From: an uncultured Lachnospiraceae bacterium
Lineage (GTDB): Bacteria > Bacillota > Clostridia > Lachnospirales > Lachnospiraceae
Direction of reading: 5' to 3'
Length of the DNA stretch: 38,231 nucleotides
Assembly (NCBI GenBank): GCA_910587635.1
Contig: CAJUNB010000001.1
Coordinates: 1 to 38,231 of the forward strand
A program made the translations under genes and the position numbers. This document shows, piece by piece, positions 1 through 7,106 of this stretch. The notes beneath the pieces were generated by a model. The model ran no database searches. It saw only the letters and a program-made list of their open reading frames with translations, and was not told the origin of the DNA. The number at the start of each line of letters is the position of its first letter. The first letter of the stretch is position 1.

Positions 1-453
1 GACAATATGAGCTGCGAGGGCTGCGGGACGCTTCGGACGGCGGAGTTTGAGCAGTTTGTCTATGAGGCGATGGTACATAAGCTCTCCGAGTTTCAGACGT
101 TGACCGCCAAGGCCGAAACAGTCAACCCCAAGCTGACCGCTCTGAATGTGGAGCTGGCCCAGGTGGAGGACGAGATTGAAAAGCTGCTGAACACCCTGAC
201 CGGGGCCAGCGCGGTTTTGATGTCCTACGCCAACGGGAAGATCGAGGAGCTGGACGCCCGCCGTCAAGGGCTGATAAAGGAGATCGCCGCGCTGAACGCT
301 GAAAGCGTCTCCCCGCAAAAGATTGAATACCTGTCCTCCCACCTGGGGAATTGGGACAACATCGACTTCGACGACCGGCGGCAGGTGGCCGACATTATTC
401 TCTCCCAGGTCCACGCCACGGCTGACCGTGTGTCGTTTGAGTGGAAAATCTGA
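1..453 (+). CDS. Large serine recombinase, C-terminal part (cut by window edge)
   Basis: The frame is open from the first base, so the gene starts upstream of the window and only its last 150 or so codons are present. The piece begins with a CxxC pair (C-E-G-C), which fits the last half of the recombinase zinc-ribbon. A long charged helical stretch follows (about residues 30-100) that should form the coiled coil of large serine recombinases. The end, with FDDRRQVADIIL and a terminal 'EWKI', is typical of recombinases from conjugative or mobilizable elements of gut Firmicutes. These enzymes integrate and excise elements through a serine-DNA intermediate. The catalytic domain is out of view, so activity cannot be judged. 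A repeated lysS 3' end lies 87 bp downstream, which fits an element end here. Confidence 0.8.
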   Translation, partial: DNMSCEGCGTLRTAEFEQFVYEAMVHKLSEFQTLTAKAETVNPKLTALNVELAQVEDEIEKLLNTLTGASAVLMSYANGKIEELDARRQGLIKEIAALNAESVSPQKIEYLSSHLGNWDNIDFDDRRQVADIILSQVHATADRVSFEWKI

Positions 454-801
454 TTTCTAATTCCTAGCGCCCTATTCAATGGTGTGTTTACCTTTGTCAA
501 GCGTTGCTACCTTCAGTGAACAGAGCAATCTTCAATAGAATAAAAAAAGCGGACTTGATATTCATAAAGAATTCAAATCCGCAACCCCACAGAAACGCCG
601 AGTTCCACTTATCCAAGGTCTTCATCGTCGGGAAAGTTAATATATCCTTTAATCCCCTCTGTTATTGTGCAAAAGCCTTTAAATCCTGTCTTTCCGCCAA
701 TTCCCAATTTCTATCCCCAATGACAAACATCATAACCCCTTACTGATAATTACATAGAATGTCACTGTTTTGTCACCGCATTGTCACTGTCAGAAATTAC
801 T
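454..801. other. Gene-poor junction between recombinase and toxin remnant
   Basis: No convincing gene. It holds the first copy of the lysS-end repeat (540-634). On the minus strand just beyond that repeat, reading in the lysS frame gives about seven more LysRS-like codons (L-K-D-I-L-T-F before PTMKTLDK), then a stop. In another minus frame a 33-codon open stretch ends in 'INFPDDEDLG' at about 613. I do not recognise it, and it may be the tail of a broken gene. The stretch probably marks the boundary of an inserted element. Confidence 0.5.
540..634. repeat. 95-bp direct repeat, copy 1 (duplicated lysS 3' end and terminator)
   Basis: It matches 1744-1838 without gaps at an offset of 1204 bp. 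Only three mismatches are seen, at 606, 616 and 617. The repeat contains the last codons of lysS (PTMKTLDK on the minus strand) and the lysS terminator hairpin. The mismatch at 606 turns the stop codon TAG into TGG, so this copy is not a functional gene end. Duplicated 3' gene ends of this size are usual at attachment sites of integrated elements. The copy could also come from tandem integration of two elements. Confidence 0.85.
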
Positions 802-1206
802 TTATACAGCCAGAACACATTCCTCATTATAGTACGGAATCAAAGAATCATGGGTGATAAATCTCAGTTCGTCCACCTTTGCCTGGGACAGCATAATCCT
901 GTCAAAAGGGTCATTATGCGGTGGCGCATCCCCCTGTCTTATCAACGTTTCTAATCCATGGACATGACGGTCATAAACCGGAAGCATTTCAAACCCTGAT
1001 TTCATACATTTTTCTGAAAACCCCTGCCCATCGATACGCATTTTTTCAGGGTGCGCCATGTGCTTAATTGCTATCTCCCATACAGACGCTGTACTATAAT
1101 AGATTTGATTGCGTTCATTTTCAATGATTTCTCTTGCTTTTTTCGGTAATTTTGCGTTATTTTCAAGTGCCCATAAAATAATATGTGTATCTTACAGAAC
1201 CTTCAT
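802..1206 (-). pseudogene. VapC-like PIN-domain toxin, in-frame stop at codon 5
   Basis: Read from the ATG at 1206, the frame gives M-K-V-L-stop-D-T-H-I-I-L-W and then continues openly to 802. The full product would be about 134 residues, the usual VapC size. The stop (TAA, 1194-1192) sits where VapC proteins normally have Leu, one base from TTA. PIN features are visible: the first catalytic Asp directly after the stop, 'SVWEIAIKH', and 'DPFDRIMLSQA' followed by 'ITHD'. VapC proteins are Mg-dependent RNases. A restart at the ATG at 1059 would give only 85 residues and lose the first acidic residue, so the toxin is probably dead. The ATG overlaps the antitoxin stop (ATGA), as in an intact TA operon. 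Confidence 0.8.
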
Positions 1207-1448
1207 TGTACCACTCCAAACATCTTTGCAATTTCACCATTATACTCATCAATATCATAATCCGGCGCATACAGTTCCTCGCCTTCTGCAATGCCGATTC
1301 TTTTTGAGGCTTTCCCGGCAGAATCTGCATCTGCCAGCGGCTTGTTATTCGACTGGATAAATATCTGCATAAAGTTTACCAATACCTTCAAATCTTCCTC
1401 CGGCATTTCCTCTATAATATCCATGACCAGTTTCTGTAATTCAGACAT
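1203..1448 (-). CDS. Antitoxin of VapB/DUF2281-like type
   Basis: An 81-residue acidic protein encoded directly before the PIN-domain toxin. Its stop overlaps the toxin ATG by 4 bp, the normal toxin-antitoxin layout. The N-terminal half (SELQKLVMDIIEEMPEEDL) is a short helical segment like those of DUF2281/VapB-type antitoxins. The C-terminal half (RIGIAEGEELYAPDYDIDEYN) is an extended segment that in such families wraps the toxin. Start chosen: ATG at 1448, with GAGGTG six bases upstream. The GTG at 1457 is part of that ribosome site and is unlikely to be used. The antitoxin reading frame is intact although its toxin is interrupted. The family label is moderately sure and the antitoxin role is inferred mainly from context. 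Confidence 0.7.
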   Translation of the reverse strand: MSELQKLVMDIIEEMPEEDLKVLVNFMQIFIQSNNKPLADADSAGKASKRIGIAEGEELYAPDYDIDEYNGEIAKMFGVVQ

Positions 1449-1474
1449 GAAAATCACCTCGCTCCGTTTTCTTT

Positions 1475-1504
1475 ATTATATATCAAATTCTTTTTAAAAT
1501 ACAA
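1475..1504 (-). promoter_or_regulatory. Promoter of the toxin-antitoxin pair
   Basis: TTGTAT (1504-1499), 18 bp spacer, TATAAT (1480-1475) on the minus strand, 27 bp before the antitoxin ATG. Confidence 0.6.
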
Positions 1505-1743
1505 CTGTTTCTTCCGGCTATCCGTTGAAGGGGTCCTTCGATAATCTCTACTCCCTTATATCCGCAGAGCTGTTTTATAATGGCACGTATACTTTCCTGT
1601 TATTGATTATAAATCGCTTTTCGTCTATACTTTGGAGTAATAAGCACTTGCTACACCACCCGCATAACAGGTGGTTTTTTGTTTCGCGCACCTCCGTTTT
1701 TCGGAACACGAAAGACTTCGCCGCACTCAACCGGCTAAAGCCG
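1505..1743. other. Gene-free stretch between TA pair and lysS end
   Basis: No protein-coding gene is convincing. It contains a plus-strand terminator at 1655-1680, a small palindrome GAAGGggtCCTTC near 1526-1538, and a short hairpin CGGCTaaAGCCG just before the repeat at 1744. The plus-strand terminator has no gene in front of it, so the stretch looks like remains of a deleted element. Confidence 0.45.
1655..1680 (+). terminator. Orphan Rho-independent terminator
   Basis: Stem ACCACC/GGTGGT around a 9-nt loop, running into six T residues on the plus strand. No intact plus-strand gene precedes it, so it is probably the tail of a lost gene. Confidence 0.55.
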
Positions 1744-1838
1744 ATAAAAAAAGCGGACTTGATATTCATAAAGAATTCAAATCCGCAACCCCACAGAAAC
1801 GCCGAGTTCTACTTATCCAGTGTCTTCATCGTCGGGAA
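1744..1838. repeat. 95-bp direct repeat, copy 2 (at the intact lysS 3' end)
   Basis: This is the partner of 540-634. It carries the true lysS end with its TAG stop (1811-1809) and the terminator. Identity with copy 1 stops sharply at 1744 on the left and fades at 1839 on the right, inside lysS. That is the pattern expected where an element integrates into the 3' end of a gene and rebuilds it. Confidence 0.85.
1745..1786 (-). terminator. lysS terminator
   Basis: On the minus strand the arms GCGGATTTGA (1786-1777) and TCAAGTCCGC (1762-1753) form a 10-bp stem with one weak pair, followed by seven T residues. It lies 22 bp after the lysS stop. Confidence 0.8.
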
Positions 1839-3302
1839 CAACAATACATCCCGAATTGCCGCTGAATCCGTCAGCAGCATGACCATCCGATCGATGCCAT
1901 AGCCAATCCCTCCCGTTGGCGGCATACCGATCTCCAATGCATTCAGGAAATCTTCATCGGTATGATTGGCTTCCTCGTTGCCCTGAGCAAACTGTTCTTC
2001 CTGTGCCTGAAACCGCTCTCTCTGATCAATGGGATCATTCAGCTCAGAATAGGCATTTGCCATTTCCCAACCGTTCATAAAGAACTCAAATCGTTCCACA
2101 TAGTCCGGGTTATCCGGTTTTCTCTTTGTGAGCGGTGAAATCTCCACCGGATGATCCATCAGGAAAGTGGGCTGTATCAGATGCTCTTCTACAAATTCTT
2201 CGAAGAACAGATTCAAAATATCGCCCTTTTTATGACGTGTTTCCACAGTAATCCCTTTTTCTTTGGCAACAGCCCTGGCTTCCTCAAGTGTATGGATTTC
2301 ATGGAAATCCACCCCTGCATATTTCTTTACTGCCTCCACCATCGTAATCCGTTCAAAGGGTTTTCCCAGATCCATCTCTGTCCCTTTGTAAGTAATCTTT
2401 GTGCTGCCGAGCACTTCCTGTGCCACATACCGGTACAGATTTTCCGTCAAATCCATCATCCCATTATAGTCTGTATAGGCCTGATACAGCTCCATCAGGG
2501 TAAATTCCGGGTTATGCCTTGTATCCAGCCCCTCATTTCGGAACACCCGGCCGATTTCATATACTCTCTCCAGACCTCCCACAATCAGTCTCTTCAAATA
2601 CAGCTCCAGGGAAATGCGCAGCTTCAAATCCTCATCCAGCGCATTGAAATGCGTCTCAAAAGGTCTGGCCGCCGCTCCTCCCGCATTGCTCACCAGCATG
2701 GGTGTCTCTACCTCGATAAATCCCTGTCCGTCCAGATATTTACGAATCGCGCTGATAATCTGAGAACGCTTGATAAAAGTATCTTTCACTTCTTCATTCA
2801 TTATCAGATCTGTATAGCGCTGGCGGTAGCGAAGGTCTGTATTCACAAGCCCATGGTATTTCTCCGGGAGAATCTGCAAACTTTTTGACAGTAATGTCAC
2901 TTTCGAAGCATGGATAGAGATCTCTCCCGTTTTCGTCTTAAAAACTTCTCCCTCGATTCCTACAATATCTCCTACATCGTATTTTTTAAAATCCCCGTAG
3001 GATTCTTCCCCAATATTGTCTCTCGCCACATAGGACTGAATATTTCCCTTCAGATCCTGTATATTACAGAAGGAAGCTTTCCCCATAATACGCTTGGACA
3101 TAATACGCCCCGCCACAGATACGCTTTTCCCTTCCATTTCCTCGAAATGTTCTTTTATATCCATGCTGTGATGGGTCACATCATATTTTACGATCTGAAA
3201 AGGATCTTTTCCTTTCTCCTGAAGCGCTGCAAGTTTCTCTCTTCTGACTTTCAGAAGCTGTCCCAGATCCTGCTCCTGCTGTCTGTTTGATTCTTCTCCC
3301 AC
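1809..3302 (-). CDS. lysS: Lysyl-tRNA synthetase, class II
   Basis: It charges tRNA-Lys with lysine using ATP, in the cytoplasm, probably as a dimer. An N-terminal OB-fold anticodon-binding domain spans roughly residues 58-142. The class II catalytic core follows, with motif 2 'FRNEGLDTRHNPEFT' near 254-268 and motif 3 'GIGYGIDRMVMLL' near the C-terminus. Length is 497 residues, close to the 499 or so of Bacillus LysS. Start: a GTG at 3311 would overlap the ribosome site GAGGAG (3316-3311). The GTG at 3302 lies eight bases after it and is the better choice. It follows greA after 14 bp and should share its promoter. Its 3' end is the apparent target of the mobile element at the left edge, and the stop codon is intact. 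Confidence 0.97.
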   Translation of the reverse strand: MGEESNRQQEQDLGQLLKVRREKLAALQEKGKDPFQIVKYDVTHHSMDIKEHFEEMEGKSVSVAGRIMSKRIMGKASFCNIQDLKGNIQSYVARDNIGEESYGDFKKYDVGDIVGIEGEVFKTKTGEISIHASKVTLLSKSLQILPEKYHGLVNTDLRYRQRYTDLIMNEEVKDTFIKRSQIISAIRKYLDGQGFIEVETPMLVSNAGGAAARPFETHFNALDEDLKLRISLELYLKRLIVGGLERVYEIGRVFRNEGLDTRHNPEFTLMELYQAYTDYNGMMDLTENLYRYVAQEVLGSTKITYKGTEMDLGKPFERITMVEAVKKYAGVDFHEIHTLEEARAVAKEKGITVETRHKKGDILNLFFEEFVEEHLIQPTFLMDHPVEISPLTKRKPDNPDYVERFEFFMNGWEMANAYSELNDPIDQRERFQAQEEQFAQGNEEANHTDEDFLNALEIGMPPTGGIGYGIDRMVMLLTDSAAIRDVLLFPTMKTLDK

Positions 3303-3316
3303 GTCTGACACTCCTC

Positions 3317-3799
3317 TTAATTACTTCTCTGTATTTCCAGTACCTTATATTCCAAAACACCCACCTGTGTTTCCACTTCGATGACATCGCCGATCTTTTT
3401 ACCGATCAGTGCCTTGCCTACCGGAGACTCATTGGAAATCTTGCCTTTTAAGCTGTTTGCTTCTGTGGAACCTACAATCTTATATTCCAGCTCCTCGCTG
3501 TACTCCAGATCCAGTATTCTGACCCGGCATCCGATATTGATCTTGTCCAGATCCACTTCATCTTCCACAACGACTTCTGCGTTTTTCAGAATTTTTTCCA
3601 GCTCTTCGATTCTGGCTTCGATATCCCGCTGTTCATCTTTCGCTGCATCGTATTCCGCATTTTCCGAAAGATCCCCCTGCTCTCTTGCTTCTTTGATTTT
3701 CTGAGCAACTTCCTGTCGTTTTACTACTTTCAGCTCATGCAACTCATCTTCGTACCTTCGCAGCCCCTCATAAGTCAATATATTTTTCTTTTCTTCCAT
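3317..3799 (-). CDS. greA: Transcription elongation factor GreA
   Basis: It rescues backtracked RNA polymerase by stimulating transcript cleavage. At 160 residues it has the expected length (E. coli GreA 158). The N-terminal coiled coil (about 1-75) carries 'LTYEGLRRYEDELHELK' and the tip segment 'DLSENAEYDAAKDEQ', with the acidic residues that reach into the polymerase channel. The C-terminal domain has the FKBP-like 'SPVGKALIGKKIGDVIEV'. Start: the ATG at 3799 follows GGAGAGGTGG (3817-3808) by eight bases. An upstream in-frame ATG at 3826 would extend the N-terminus past the family start. It is co-transcribed with lysS. Confidence 0.97.
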   Translation of the reverse strand: MEEKKNILTYEGLRRYEDELHELKVVKRQEVAQKIKEAREQGDLSENAEYDAAKDEQRDIEARIEELEKILKNAEVVVEDEVDLDKINIGCRVRILDLEYSEELEYKIVGSTEANSLKGKISNESPVGKALIGKKIGDVIEVETQVGVLEYKVLEIQRSN

Positions 3800-3900
3800 A
3801 ATGTGTGCCACCTCTCCATATCCCATTTCTTCTATTTTTTGCGCATCCTTTATTCCAGGGCACGTGTATATTTTTATGGCAGATATAAGCCCCTCGTGAG

Positions 3901-3930
3901 ATTATACTGTATCTTTCAGTGCAGTGTCAA
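3901..3930 (-). promoter_or_regulatory. Promoter of greA-lysS
   Basis: TTGACA (3930-3925), 18 bp, TATAAT (3906-3901) on the minus strand. Both hexamers match the sigma-A consensus exactly. The promoter lies inside the last codons and stop of the upstream gene, so greA-lysS can be expressed independently of it. Confidence 0.75.
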
Positions 3931-4921
3931 GGACATTCCGAAGGGACAAAAGGGGAATTCTTCCGCATTTTACAGAGATTTCCCGGGTTTTATCATATGT
4001 CTCCCGAAAATCCAGATAGACACTGTCCGGGGGAAAGTTCTCACAGCAATCTTTTATTCTCTTTCCCAAATCTACAACCAACGTCTTTTTATCCCGGAAT
4101 GTAAGTTTTCTCCCGTCTTCTGCAAGCCTCACAGAAAGTCCGTATTCCTCATAAGCCTCCTCTGTAAACTCCCGCCAAAACTCCTTTCTGTCTGTAACAA
4201 TTGTCAGATAGTTATAAGTGGTGTAGATTGCAGATAAAAATGCCAGTTCCAGGTCATCAAACATCTGCCAGAGCCGATCTCCCTCTTCCTCCTCCCAGCC
4301 ATCCAGAAAAATCAGCTGCTCTGCCCGCAGTACAAACATATTGCTCTCATAACAGCTTTTGTAAAATGCAGCCATCAGTTCCAGAGGATATTTATACTCC
4401 CGCCATCCGCAAAAAAGAAATGCATCCCCTGACAATCCTGTCATTTTTTGCATTTCTCTCTTTTGTATCTGCCTCTTTATTTTTTGCAGCGTCCGATTCC
4501 ATCTGATTCGACGGCTTTTTCTTTCTCTAACCGCCAGGACCTGTTGCCTCATATCCTTTTGCCCTGTATGTTCCTGACCCACCGCTCCAGTTCTCTGCAA
4601 GTATGTTTTTCGAATTGTCTCTCCCGGGTCTGCCTCCAGCACTGCGGCTTCCTCTTCCCCTATCCCTTCTATTCGATATTCCACAATAGAAAATCCCAAT
4701 GCTGTCCCTTCTATTCGATAGATACAATAGGGAAGGTGCAATATATTTTTCACGGTTTCACCGATGTGGCATCTGCTGCTCATCAGCACCGCTTCCCCGT
4801 CAGACCCTGTACTTCCATTTCTTTCGCTCCCACCCTCTGAGCCGGCCCACTTATTTATCCCTTTTTGTCTTTCCGCCGTTACATAGATGATTTTTTCCAT
4901 ATTGCAGTATATGCTTTCCAT
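3902..4921 (-). CDS. Conserved clostridial protein of unknown function
   Basis: A 339-residue soluble protein that I do not recognise. The N-terminal third includes a low-complexity Gly/Ser segment (about 27-42) and a duplicated 'YRIEG' (about 67 and 81). The middle (about 120-160) is strongly basic, rich in Arg, Lys and Gln. The C-terminal half is acidic and aromatic, with 'DGWEEEEGDRLWQMFDDLELAFLSAIYTTYN' broken over about 205-240, then a compact tail ending 'LSLRNVLDTALKDTV'. There is no signal peptide or membrane segment. The start is uncertain: the ATG at 4921 lacks a ribosome site, and the ATG at 4900 is an alternative. It lies 72 bp after dusB and is probably co-transcribed. Its 3' end contains the greA promoter. 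Confidence 0.7.
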   Translation of the reverse strand: MESIYCNMEKIIYVTAERQKGINKWAGSEGGSERNGSTGSDGEAVLMSSRCHIGETVKNILHLPYCIYRIEGTALGFSIVEYRIEGIGEEEAAVLEADPGETIRKTYLQRTGAVGQEHTGQKDMRQQVLAVRERKSRRIRWNRTLQKIKRQIQKREMQKMTGLSGDAFLFCGWREYKYPLELMAAFYKSCYESNMFVLRAEQLIFLDGWEEEEGDRLWQMFDDLELAFLSAIYTTYNYLTIVTDRKEFWREFTEEAYEEYGLSVRLAEDGRKLTFRDKKTLVVDLGKRIKDCCENFPPDSVYLDFRETYDKTREISVKCGRIPLLSLRNVLDTALKDTV

Positions 4922-4959
4922 CGCAAAATATCCGCAGATGAAACAGAATTCCGTTTACG

Positions 4960-4989
4960 CGTTTCGCTGCGCCAACGGGCTGCGAAACG
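4960..4989. repeat. Small intergenic hairpin
   Basis: Perfect 8-bp arms CGTTTCGC (4960-4967) and GCGAAACG (4982-4989), just after the dusB stop. There is no T-run on either side, so it is a weak terminator candidate at best. Confidence 0.35.
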
Positions 4990-4993
4990 ATAC

Positions 4994-5956
4994 TTACAGT
5001 CCATTTACGATCTCTTCCAGTTCCTCCAGAGATTCCGCCTCATTAATACGACCTCTGACTTTCGCAGAATGAGGATAACCTGCAGTATACCAGGAAACAT
5101 GTTTCCGCATTTCCCGGATTCCCACATATTCTCCCTTACAGGAAAATTGTAATGCCGTGTGTTCCAGAATCATTTTCTTTACTTCCTCCAGAGAAGGCCT
5201 CTTTTCTGTTCTGCCATTTTCCAGATAAGCACATATCTGATGAATCAGCCACGGATTCCCCCGGGCAGCTCTCCCGATCATAATACCGTCGCAGCCGCTC
5301 TCCTCCATCAGTTTCTTCCCGGAAGGACCGTCTGTGACATCTCCATTTCCGATCACAGGTATGCCTATTCTCTCTTTTACCTGTCTGATCACATTCCAGT
5401 CTGCCTCTCCGGCATAATACTGCTGCCTTGTCCTGCCATGAACCACAACCGCTGCGGCCCCTGATTCCTGGGCAATATGGGCCATCTCCGGTGCGTTGCT
5501 ATCTGTCTCCTCAAATCCCTTACGTATTTTGACAGTGACTGGCTTTTGGATGGCCTTTACTGTCTTTTCGATAATACGCCCCGCCAGCAGAGGATCTTTC
5601 ATCAATGCCGAGCCCTCTCCATTGTTCACCACTTTGGGGACTGGGCAGCCCATATTGATATCCAAAACAGCAAAAGGCCTGTCTTCTATTCTTTTCGCCG
5701 CCTCACTGACGATATCGGGATCACTGCCAAATAGTTGCAAAGACACATGCCCTTCCTGAGGATGAATCTCCATCAGTTTATCCGTATTTTTATTCTGATA
5801 CAGAATCGCCTTGGCACTGACCATCTCTGTGCAGACGAGCCCTGCTCCCTGACGGGCACAGAGCAAACGAAAAGGCAGGTCTGTTACACCTGCCATAGGA
5901 GCCAGTATTACATTGTTTTTCAGAAGCACTTTTCCGATCTGCAGCTTCCTGAGCAT
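4994..5956 (-). CDS. dusB: tRNA-dihydrouridine synthase (DusB type)
   Basis: An FMN enzyme that reduces specific uridines of tRNA to dihydrouridine with NADPH. It is a 320-residue TIM barrel with the N-terminal FMN-binding 'LAPMAGVTDLPFR' (about 18-30) and 'INMGCPVPKVVNNGEGSALM' (about 100-119). The latter contains the catalytic Cys104. 'VKIRKGF' and 'VVHGRTRQQ' follow, and then 'GNGDV' near the barrel end. Start: the ATG at 5956 lies one base after the coaX stop, with GGGAGA eight bases upstream. Longer in-frame starts up to 6007 would overlap coaX and precede the family start. The tight spacing with coaX argues for one transcript. Confidence 0.93.
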   Translation of the reverse strand: MLRKLQIGKVLLKNNVILAPMAGVTDLPFRLLCARQGAGLVCTEMVSAKAILYQNKNTDKLMEIHPQEGHVSLQLFGSDPDIVSEAAKRIEDRPFAVLDINMGCPVPKVVNNGEGSALMKDPLLAGRIIEKTVKAIQKPVTVKIRKGFEETDSNAPEMAHIAQESGAAAVVVHGRTRQQYYAGEADWNVIRQVKERIGIPVIGNGDVTDGPSGKKLMEESGCDGIMIGRAARGNPWLIHQICAYLENGRTEKRPSLEEVKKMILEHTALQFSCKGEYVGIREMRKHVSWYTAGYPHSAKVRGRINEAESLEELEEIVNGL

Positions 5957-5957
5957 C

Positions 5958-6740
5958 TCATTCTCTCCCGCCAGTTCTGTTCTTTTCATAAATAATGCGC
6001 AGTCCATCCAGCGTCAGGGCACTGTCATAGATATCAATGGCATCCGTTTCCTCAGAAATCATTCTGCCCAGTCCTCCTGTTGCCACTACTTTCAGATGAT
6101 CGTATCCCGTCTCTTTTTTCATCTGTCTGACAATATATTCTGTCTGTCCGATCTGCCCATACACAAGTCCTGCCTGCATACTTGCCACCGTTTCCTGGGC
6201 AAGTATCGATTTGGGTTTTTTAATCTCCACTTCCGGCAGCTTCGCCGCTTCCTGGGACAGAGCCATCAGAGAAATCCGCAGGCCGGGAGCTGTGACTCCT
6301 TCCCGGAATGTGCCGTCTTCTCTCACCAGATCATAAGTTGTCGCCGTTCCGAAGTCCAGTACGAGTACCGGGCCTCCATATTTTTCATAGGCGGCTACCG
6401 CATCTACGATCCTGTCTGCCCCCACGCCACGGGGATTTTCCCCCGCTACTTTGATGCCGGTCTTCACCCCGGGTCCTACGATCAGAGGCTCCTGCCCGAT
6501 ATATCTTACCATGGCACCTGTCAGGGAATGCATAATATTGGGCACAACACTTGCCATGCTGATCCCGGCTATTTCCTGAAGAGAAATACCATTGATCCGC
6601 AACAGCTCCATGATCGCAATGCCAAATTCATCCGATGTCCGGGGGAGTTTTGTCGTAATCCGAAAGCTCTTTTTGAGCTCTTTCCCTTTATACACCCCAA
6701 ACGTAATATTTGTATTTCCAACATCCACTACCAGTAACAT
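5958..6740 (-). CDS. coaX: Type III pantothenate kinase
   Basis: It phosphorylates pantothenate, the first step of coenzyme A synthesis. At 260 residues it is of normal length. The ASKHA-fold motifs are clear: 'DVGNTNITFGVY' (6-17), 'GVGADR' (105-110) with the catalytic Asp, and 'VLDFGTATTYD' (127-137). Type III enzymes are not feedback-inhibited by CoA and need a monovalent cation; this is family knowledge. It begins six bases after the preceding small gene and ends one base before dusB. The product therefore belongs to a cofactor and RNA-modification operon (argF, birA, unknown, coaX, dusB). Confidence 0.96.
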   Translation of the reverse strand: MLLVVDVGNTNITFGVYKGKELKKSFRITTKLPRTSDEFGIAIMELLRINGISLQEIAGISMASVVPNIMHSLTGAMVRYIGQEPLIVGPGVKTGIKVAGENPRGVGADRIVDAVAAYEKYGGPVLVLDFGTATTYDLVREDGTFREGVTAPGLRISLMALSQEAAKLPEVEIKKPKSILAQETVASMQAGLVYGQIGQTEYIVRQMKKETGYDHLKVVATGGLGRMISEETDAIDIYDSALTLDGLRIIYEKNRTGGRE

Positions 6741-6746
6741 GTATTC

Positions 6747-7106
6747 TCACTCATCCTCTTCCAGCAGGTCTGCCATGTCTTCTTTCAAGATAAGCACCCT
6801 GTAGTACATACTCAATGTCCGAAACAGCTCCTTGCGTTTTCTGTAAATTTCTTTCACAAGCAGCCCACTGCCGATCTCATCATAACAGATATCCGCTCCC
6901 TCAGCATCCGTTTCCAGAGAAATTCCCCCGTCCCTTTCAAATACAATAGTAAAAATGCCACCGATCTCCTCCGTGAAGAGTACGCATATAATATGCAGCT
7001 CGTCCTGAATGGATTTTGGAATCTGCGCAAACGCTTCATTATAATAATATTTTTTGTCATAGGCATTGGCACCACAAAGTACCGTTCTTTCTTCAGACAT
7101 AGCCAT
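6747..7106 (-). CDS. Small conserved protein of unknown function (possibly DUF6145)
   Basis: A 119-residue acidic protein with no signal peptide or membrane helix. It has a Tyr-rich N-terminal part ('NAYDKKYYYNEAF'), a central beta-rich segment ('LHIICVLFTEEIGGIFTIVFE'), then 'ICYDEIGSGLLVKEIYRKRKELF', and ends in a run of acidic residues. It lies between birA and coaX, a position I associate from memory with a Lachnospiraceae family called DUF6145; that label is unverified. Start: the ATG at 7106 follows GAGAGG by five bases and overlaps the end of birA by 14 bp. The ATG at 7100 is an alternative. The arrangement suggests translational coupling to birA. Confidence 0.8.
   Translation of the reverse strand: MAMSEERTVLCGANAYDKKYYYNEAFAQIPKSIQDELHIICVLFTEEIGGIFTIVFERDGGISLETDAEGADICYDEIGSGLLVKEIYRKRKELFRTLSMYYRVLILKEDMADLLEEDE

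Noticed and set aside
504..746. Plus-strand open frame of 80 codons
   Set aside because: It runs through the lysS-end repeat and its terminator in antisense, has no ribosome site and no family resemblance.
1525..1902. Plus-strand open frame of 125 codons
   Set aside because: It crosses the lysS terminator and stop in antisense and lacks a credible start.
3737..4237. Plus-strand open frame of 166 codons
   Set aside because: It is antisense to greA and the unknown gene, with no ribosome site and a composition unlike a protein.
5913..6737. Plus-strand open frame of 274 codons
   Set aside because: It is a mirror of the highly conserved coaX on the other strand. coaX has all family motifs.
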